From Staphylococcus cohnii subsp. cohnii (GTDB lineage: Bacteria > Bacillota > Bacilli > Staphylococcales > Staphylococcaceae), in NCBI RefSeq assembly GCF_002902365.1, contig NZ_PPQC01000024.1, positions 1-64,000 of the forward strand: a DNA stretch of 64,000 nucleotides, read 5' to 3'. The notes under the pieces were generated by a model. It had not been told where the DNA came from. It saw only the letters and a program-made list of their open reading frames with translations, and did not search any database. How positions within the stretch are numbered: the first letter of the stretch is position 1; each line of letters opens with the position of its first letter. A program made the translations under genes and the position numbers. Shown piece after piece: positions 58,720-64,000 of the stretch.

Positions 58720-59731
58720 AGCGCTGTTCCTCCTTCTCGATTAGTTTATAATCCTCTTTCGTATCCGGATTATTTTTAAATTCATCTTGAAGAGGTTTAG
58801 AAGTCGCTTTAAATGTAGACTTGTCTACATCATGAAATTTCACGCCCATTTTTTCTGTCGCTGTTTTTTTAGCATCGCTCACTGCTTTATCCCAAATAAC
58901 TTCATGTTTTTTTGTGGAATAATCCGCAGCATCTTCTAACCATTTTTGTTGTTGTTTCGTCAAGCTATCATAAGTTTCTTTGTTCATAATTAAAATATCG
59001 GGCACGGTTGCATGTTCTGTGTAGTAATAATTTTTAGCAACTTCACCATGGTTATTCGTTGTTAAAGAAGTTTCATTATTTTCTGCTGCATCAATAACAC
59101 CTGATTGCATTGCAGTATACACTTCACCATAATCCATCGGTGTTGGCGTACCACCTAACGATTTAATTAAATCTACGCTTGTTTTTCCTGGTTGAACACG
59201 AATCTTCAAACCTTTCAAATCTTTGTTGTCTTTAATCTTCTTATCTTTCGTGTAGATATTACGCATACCAGCATCATAGTAAGTAATACCTAAAAATCCC
59301 TGGTCGCCTGTCGATTTAAAGAAAGCATCTTGTACGTTTTGACGTTTCATTACGTGACGATAATTATCTTCTGACTCAAATAAATATGGCATATTAAATA
59401 ATGAATATGTTGGTGAAAAACTTTCCAGTGCGCCAGCCGAAACTTTAGTCATTTGAATTGCATTCGTCTGTGTCATTTCTATCGCTTCACGCTCACTACC
59501 GAGCTGACCATTCGGATAAATATTCACCTTTATTTGACCATGTGATTCTTTTTCTAATCTATCTTTAAAAATTTTTAATGATTTATGAACAGGATGTTCC
59601 GTTGGCTGATTATGCGCTAACATGATTTCTTTTGTCTTTGTTTTAGCAATCGTCTCCTCATTTGTAAGCATCATCAATACCATCCCCATCGTAAAGAATG
59701 CGCTTACAAGAAGGAGTGTAAATTTCCTCAT
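58694..59731 (-). CDS. dctP: TRAP transporter substrate-binding protein DctP
   Basis: A 345-residue exported binding protein. The N-terminal hydrophobic segment (about residues 4-23) is a signal or anchor without a lipobox Cys. NGQLGSEREAIEMTQ, LKGLKIRVQPGKTSVDLIKSLGGTP and VYTAMQSGVIDAAENN are typical; the Arg in KIRVQ binds the substrate carboxylate. Gene order beside kdgK and eda suggests an acidic sugar as substrate. Confidence 0.9.
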   Translation of the reverse strand: MRKFTLLLVSAFFTMGMVLMMLTNEETIAKTKTKEIMLAHNQPTEHPVHKSLKIFKDRLEKESHGQIKVNIYPNGQLGSEREAIEMTQTNAIQMTKVSAGALESFSPTYSLFNMPYLFESEDNYRHVMKRQNVQDAFFKSTGDQGFLGITYYDAGMRNIYTKDKKIKDNKDLKGLKIRVQPGKTSVDLIKSLGGTPTPMDYGEVYTAMQSGVIDAAENNETSLTTNNHGEVAKNYYYTEHATVPDILIMNKETYDSLTKQQQKWLEDAADYSTKKHEVIWDKAVSDAKKTATEKMGVKFHDVDKSTFKATSKPLQDEFKNNPDTKEDYKLIEKEEQRYEKSKANH

Positions 59732-59759
59732 AAAGATTAATCCCCTTGTATTACAGTTT

Positions 59760-60731
59760 TTATCGCTTCAGTTCTCCAAAATGCGTTGATAAATTCAAAA
59801 CATCACTTTCTTGTACACTTAGTGCATCTTCATTTGTTGTATGTTGTAGAACAGAACATTTTGTTGCAAAATCCACTGTATCTTCTGGTTGCCATTCTTT
59901 ATTCAGTCCGTGTAATACGCCTGCCATAAAGGCATCACCGACACCAATTCTGTTTAAAACGGTGTAAGTATATGCTTGGCCTTCAATATATTTTTCTTTT
60001 GTTAGCATGATACCTTGTAATGTACTTTGTTCTATATTTCTATTACTAGAAGCCATCAATGCGATGTCGTATTCGGATTGAATTGTTTTTGCACATGTCT
60101 GAATGTCATCTTCTAAATCATTCGTTTCAAGTAAATGTGTAGCATCTTTTTTTCCAAAAAATAGCACATCGACAAATGGTAAAATAGATTTGATTATTGG
60201 TACTGCTGTTTCTTTTGACCATAAATTACTTCTAAAATTAATATCGAACACTATCTTAACGCCTTGTTGCTTTAGTTTCTTTAGTACATCGACAATTTGA
60301 TGACGAATCATTTTATTTACAGCTAACGTAATACCTGTAAATACAAAGAAATCACCACTTTGAGCATTGATTCCTTCCATTACATCTTCACCGTGATTAG
60401 CAAACGTTGAATGTTCGCGATCATAAATGACTTTGCCACTACGAAATCCGAAACTTTCTTCCATATAATAAGTGCCAATTCTGCCGCTATTATATTTCAC
60501 TGAAGCAGTACCTACACGTGTTTGAAACATTTTTTGCAATGCTAAATGACCAAGCGCGTGGTTAGGTAATACCGTCAACATTTCAGTCTCATGTCCAAAT
60601 TGTGCTAGTGTCACAAGTGCGTTTAATTCTGCACCACCAACATTAACTTTAAACATATTGGCATCTTTCAACTGTTCGTAATTTGGTGGTGTGTAACGTA
60701 ATAATACTTCACCAAAACCATAGACCGTCAT
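59760..60731 (-). CDS. kdgK: 2-keto-3-deoxygluconate kinase
   Basis: A 323-residue PfkB-family kinase. VYGFGEVLLRYTPPN opens the protein, NVGGAELNALVTLAQFG binds the sugar, and IGVGDAFMAGVLHGL is the PfkB signature with catalytic Asp. It would phosphorylate KDG to KDPG. ATG 60731 is 7 bases after GAGG and 2 bases after the eda stop; the frame extends upstream inside eda but has no use there. Appears intact. Confidence 0.88.
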   Translation of the reverse strand: MTVYGFGEVLLRYTPPNYEQLKDANMFKVNVGGAELNALVTLAQFGHETEMLTVLPNHALGHLALQKMFQTRVGTASVKYNSGRIGTYYMEESFGFRSGKVIYDREHSTFANHGEDVMEGINAQSGDFFVFTGITLAVNKMIRHQIVDVLKKLKQQGVKIVFDINFRSNLWSKETAVPIIKSILPFVDVLFFGKKDATHLLETNDLEDDIQTCAKTIQSEYDIALMASSNRNIEQSTLQGIMLTKEKYIEGQAYTYTVLNRIGVGDAFMAGVLHGLNKEWQPEDTVDFATKCSVLQHTTNEDALSVQESDVLNLSTHFGELKR

Positions 60732-60733
60732 TG

Positions 60734-61352
60734 TTATACCTCGCTTTTTATTTCTGAAATATATCTTTCTAAAGCATCTTTTCCTTCTTGTTGATAAATT
60801 TTTGTGATTTCGCTTCCAATGCCAACTGCAAAACTTCCTGCATCTAACCATTCTTTATGGTTTGCTTTACCAACACCACCCGTAGGCACAATTTCAATTT
60901 GTGGTAATGGTCCTTTGAAATCTTTAATTGATTTAGGTGTGAATTGTGTCGCTGGGAATAATTTAAGGACTTTGCAACCATAACGTAATGACTCAACCAT
61001 TTCTTTAACTGTCATACAGCCTGGAATATAGGGCACATCATATAAGTTAGCAATTTTTGCTGTTTCTTTATCAAAGGATGGGCTAACGATGAATTTTGCG
61101 CCATTTAAAATGGCAGTACGTGCAGAAATGCTATCTAATACTGTTCCTGCACCAATCAATGCGTCCTCCCTTTTTGATAGTTCAGCTATAATTTCTATAG
61201 CGTTCGGCGTAGTCAAAGTTCCTCAATCGTCTGAAGGCCTTTATCAATAATAGTATGTGCGCAATATCTAAAAATGATTTTGCATCTTCTGTGCGCATGA
61301 CAGCAATGTGTTTACCTTGTTGAATCTCTTGCATTGTATTCATTGAATCCAT
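60734..61352 (-). pseudogene. eda: KDPG aldolase (eda), two frameshifts
   Basis: The gene starts ATG 61352 (MDSMNTMQEIQQGKHIAVMR) after GAGGGG and reads to FLDIAH, then leaves frame near 61256 where CACA stands for an expected CA. The following ACTATTATTGATAAAGGC frame (TIIDKGLQTIE) is lost again near 61220, where GAGGAACT would need GAGGTAACT. The last 160 codons are open in a third frame: LIGAGTVLD, the Schiff-base Lys in KLFPATQF, and VPTGGV. KDPG aldolase gives pyruvate and glyceraldehyde-3-phosphate. As written no full-length enzyme can be made. Confidence 0.85.
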
Positions 61353-61394
61353 GTCTTCAACCCCTCAAATATGATATCAATTACAATATCCTTT

Positions 61395-61418
61395 AAAAAT
61401 AACAACGTTGTTATTTTT
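61395..61418. promoter_or_regulatory. LacI-type operator, 24-bp perfect palindrome
   Basis: A perfect palindrome centred on CG (core AATAACAACG-TTGTTATT extended by A/T runs) between the divergent eda and LacI-family genes. It covers the spacer and -10 (TATTTT, 61401-61396) of a candidate eda-operon promoter whose -35 is TTGTAC (61424-61419). Confidence 0.85.
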
Positions 61419-61431
61419 GTACAAAAAAATA

Positions 61432-61459
61432 TTGTAATGCTTATCTCTATGGTATAATT
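61432..61459 (+). promoter_or_regulatory. Promoter of the LacI-family regulator
   Basis: TTGTAA (61432-61437), 16-base spacer, TATAAT (61454-61459) with an extended TGG element. It lies 13 bases to the right of the palindrome, so the regulator may control itself. Confidence 0.65.
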
Positions 61460-61498
61460 AATTTGCATTTAAATCAATCAATTTCAAGGAGAAATTTT

Positions 61499-62443
61499 AT
61501 GGCTGTAACTTTAAAAGATGTTGCTGAAGCCTGTGGTGTCAGCTATTCCACAGTTAGTAAAGCACTTAAAAATTCTCATCTCGTAAAACCAAAAACAAAA
61601 AATATGATTCAACAAAAAGCTCTAGAAATGAATTATATACCTAATCACTCCGCTAGAGCACTCGTCTCAAAGAAAAGTGGCACAATAGGATTAATCTGGC
61701 CTTCTGTAGATCGTGTAGCTGTGACACATCTTATTTCAGAAATCAATCATGCTATTAAAGATTTAGGTTATGTCATGTTTGTGTCTATCGACGATGTCGC
61801 TGCCGCTTCAAAAAAATTTGTTGAATTCGGTTGTGATGGTATCGTCATTTTTGATGAAGGTGATGCAACAAATTTATCTCCAGAAATTTATAATAACGTT
61901 CCTGTCGTTGCCTATGGTGTCAATCGTGATATTCCTTATCCGATTATAAATGTCAATCATTCAGAAGCGATGATTATGGCAATTAAAGCATTAGTCGATC
62001 AGGGCATAGACCATATTGATTATATTGGTGATATACATACAAACGATACACGACAAATCGCTAAAAAAGAGGCGATTGCTCAATATTGTAACGAACACAA
62101 AATAGATTATCGTATCATTGATTCTACAAGTTTGAATGCAATTGAAACAGAATCTTCTGTCAAACAATTTTTACAAGCACATGCACTTGCACCAGGGGTT
62201 ATCTGTGGTAGCTATGATATTACAGTCGGTACCATTAATGCACTTGGGCCACAAGATCACCCTATCTTATATTCATATGACAACATACCACAAATTAAAA
62301 AATTAGATTACCCTGTCAACGCGATTGGCGTGCCAACCGCTGAAATTGCTCAAACGATTGTAGCTACTTTAGATAAAGTAATTAAAAATGAAGCTATCGA
62401 ATCCGCATATCATCTTCATCCTAAAATTCAAAAAAACATTTAA
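61499..62443 (+). CDS. LacI-family regulator of the KDG operon
   Basis: A 314-residue repressor. The helix-turn-helix reads TLKDVAEACGVSYSTVSKAL at the very N-terminus, and the hinge NYIPNHSARALVSKKSGTIGLI leads to a periplasmic-binding-like effector domain. ATG 61499 follows AAGGAG; an upstream frame has no value. Divergent from eda-kdgK-dctPQM with the palindrome between, it is probably a KdgR-type repressor released by KDG or KDPG. Confidence 0.88.
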   Translation: MAVTLKDVAEACGVSYSTVSKALKNSHLVKPKTKNMIQQKALEMNYIPNHSARALVSKKSGTIGLIWPSVDRVAVTHLISEINHAIKDLGYVMFVSIDDVAAASKKFVEFGCDGIVIFDEGDATNLSPEIYNNVPVVAYGVNRDIPYPIINVNHSEAMIMAIKALVDQGIDHIDYIGDIHTNDTRQIAKKEAIAQYCNEHKIDYRIIDSTSLNAIETESSVKQFLQAHALAPGVICGSYDITVGTINALGPQDHPILYSYDNIPQIKKLDYPVNAIGVPTAEIAQTIVATLDKVIKNEAIESAYHLHPKIQKNI

Positions 62444-62445
62444 AA

Positions 62446-62486
62446 TAAACATGCCCAAACCTATTTCTAAGGCTTGGGCATGTTTA
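62446..62486 (+). terminator. Terminator of the LacI-family gene
   Basis: AAACATGCCCAA pairs with TTGGGCATGTTT. The following 62487-62887 is AT-rich with no gene recognised. Confidence 0.85.
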
Positions 62487-62887
62487 TATGTTTGTTTGAT
62501 GTTTGACAAGAGGTTCGTTTATATTAACTGTACTGATTTAGAAGATAAGCTTAGTTTTTTAATATCATTGCTCAATAATATAATAATGAATAAGAATAAG
62601 GTATCCTTATTTTGGTGAATGAATGGGGAGAGTTATTATATTAGTTAAATTCTAGATAAATTTGTTATGAGCTTTAAATTATGAAACGCATATATAGTTA
62701 ATATTTTGGCGCTAGGGATTATCATAAATGTTTTAACTATTACTCTTCTATTAATAATCAGTACTTACTACCTCTATATCTCTATTATATTACGCACTGA
62801 AATATGATTAAAATACATAGTTGGAATATATAATATTCTGTTATGGAATACATATTTCATAACAAATGAGCCCATTGTTAACCACTA

Positions 62888-63763
62888 TTAACGTGTATCT
62901 TTTAAAAATTTAATCCACTCGTGTGTTACATAATTCATATAACTATCTTTTTTCCAAATAACCCCCAAATTCCACGATACATCTGCACCAGAAATTTCTA
63001 TACCGACGAGGTCATCATTTAAAATATCTACGATACTCTCTGGTAATATACTCACACCAATACCATCTCGAATCATATTTTCAATAAATGTAATTTGGGA
63101 CATTTTTGCAACTGTTTTTGGATGAAAGCCAACTTTTCTACAACTTTCAATAATTTGATCTTTTAAATAATAATCATCATGAAACATAATAAAGCGCTCA
63201 TTTTTCAAATCGCCAAGATAGACCGATGCTTGTTTAGCAAGCATCCCATCTCTGTTTACGACGAGCAATAATTTCTCATTATATAGTGGAATGGCGTGGT
63301 AAATATCATTATCTACAGGCAACGTAGTAATACCCACGTCAATTTCATCATTATTTAAATAAGACTCTACAGCTTTTCCGCCACCTTCAATCACTTCGTA
63401 AGTCACTTTTGGATATTTACTATGAAAATGATTTAAACTTTCTGTAAAAAGTCTCACATTCATAATCGCAGATATACCTACTCTAATATGACCTTTTTCT
63501 AAATTTGTGACATCTCCCATTTCTAATGATAAATCATCTAGCACCGCTAATGCTTCCACACATTTATCATAAAAAATCTGACCGATATCTGTTAAAATAA
63601 TATGCTTTTTCCGTCTATCAAATAAAGTAATATTAAATTCGTCTTCAATACTTTTAATATTTTTACTTATTGTAGATTGCGCAATATATAAATGCTCGGA
63701 TGCTTGTGTCATCCCACCATTTTTTACGACTTCTACAAAATATTTCATTTGCTTTATTTCCAT
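62888..63763 (-). CDS. LysR-family transcriptional regulator
   Basis: A 291-residue LysR protein. The N-terminal helix-turn-helix reads GGMTQASEHLYIAQSTISKN followed by LFDRRKKHIILTDIGQIFYD. The C-terminal effector domain is of periplasmic-binding type (GHIRVGISAI). It lies 42 bases behind a class A beta-lactamase gene on the same strand, so the two may share a transcript. Confidence 0.88.
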   Translation of the reverse strand: MEIKQMKYFVEVVKNGGMTQASEHLYIAQSTISKNIKSIEDEFNITLFDRRKKHIILTDIGQIFYDKCVEALAVLDDLSLEMGDVTNLEKGHIRVGISAIMNVRLFTESLNHFHSKYPKVTYEVIEGGGKAVESYLNNDEIDVGITTLPVDNDIYHAIPLYNEKLLLVVNRDGMLAKQASVYLGDLKNERFIMFHDDYYLKDQIIESCRKVGFHPKTVAKMSQITFIENMIRDGIGVSILPESIVDILNDDLVGIEISGADVSWNLGVIWKKDSYMNYVTHEWIKFLKDTR

Positions 63764-63805
63764 GTTAAACCCCTCTGTACCAATCTATATTTCATTTGAC
63801 TGAAT

Positions 63806-64000
63806 CTATTTCAATGACTTAATAGCTGTTTCCGCTGCTGTTTGAATCACTTTATCATCTGGTTTTGCATCTTTATCTGTTTTTTTCGTGTAAATAGCAA
63901 GAATAATTGGCTTACTTTGGTTTTCTGGATAAACAAAAGCTAAATCATTTCGACTAGCATATGTTAATCCCTGACCACTCTTATCACCTACAACATCATC
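63806..64000 (-). CDS. Class A beta-lactamase, C-terminal part (gene runs off the window)
   Basis: The last 64 residues of the protein, cut by the window end. VVGDKSGQGLTYASRNDLAF holds the KSG active-site triad and is very close to BlaZ (VVADKSGQAITYASRNDVAF), and VYPENQSKPIILAIYT continues the match. The C-terminus differs from plasmid BlaZ. It would hydrolyse penicillins in the cell envelope. Whether the gene is complete, and whether blaR1/blaI lie beyond, cannot be seen. Confidence 0.85.
   Translation of the reverse strand, partial: DDVVGDKSGQGLTYASRNDLAFVYPENQSKPIILAIYTKKTDKDAKPDDKVIQTAAETAIKSLK

Overview
The window is low-GC Firmicutes chromosome that I read as Staphylococcus. It carries sarA, vraX-vraABC, an isaB-type antigen, the mvaK1-mvaD-mvaK2 mevalonate operon, hxlAB, bshB2, azo1 and a FusB-family gene. 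As far as I remember it, the gene order from sarA back to ilvE follows the S. aureus chromosome, but SarA and the other proteins are not S. aureus sequences. A coagulase-negative species is most likely; I cannot name it from sequence alone.

Layout. 1-1876: an HlyD-like secretion gene broken by an in-frame stop, then sarA. 1914-8813: two alpha/beta hydrolases (one without a recognisable catalytic triad), a HAD phosphatase, a secreted protein, an iron-type ABC permease and its lipoprotein, and an EndoIII-like glycosylase. 8967-15869: argS, small conserved genes, an HD phosphohydrolase, GNAT, flavodoxin-like and aldo/keto reductases. 16366-21316: a stand-alone KAS III and a three-gene polyol or ketose catabolic operon with a clear promoter and cre site. 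21488-28558: DUF1450, mevalonate operon, pta-lipL and chdC. 28792-29095: a 56-bp tandem repeat. 29405-34901: split ThrE exporter, amino-acid permease, ung and pdxK. 34983-41678: isaB-like antigen, vraX, a candidate C-rich small RNA, proP and the vraABC cluster. 42269-46584: hxlAB, nagB, yojF-bshB2-folE2. 46968-48151: an AraC regulator with a SarA-family regulator. 48288-56540: azo1, phosphatases, tadA, two deoxynucleoside kinases, ilvE (CodY-type box beside its promoter) and threonine dehydrogenase.

56756-64000 is the accessory-looking end. A FusB-family fusidic-acid-resistance gene, preceded by a translational-attenuator-like leader, is cut to its N-terminal half. It abuts a TRAP transporter gene (dctM) that has lost its C-terminal third, which looks like one deletion across two convergent genes. 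The TRAP genes belong to a 2-keto-3-deoxygluconate operon (dctPQM, kdgK, eda) under a divergent LacI-type regulator with a 24-bp perfect palindrome between them. eda is frameshifted, so the pathway looks decayed. A LysR regulator and the end of a class A beta-lactamase gene close the window.

No rRNA, tRNA, CRISPR array, insertion sequence or prophage was recognised.
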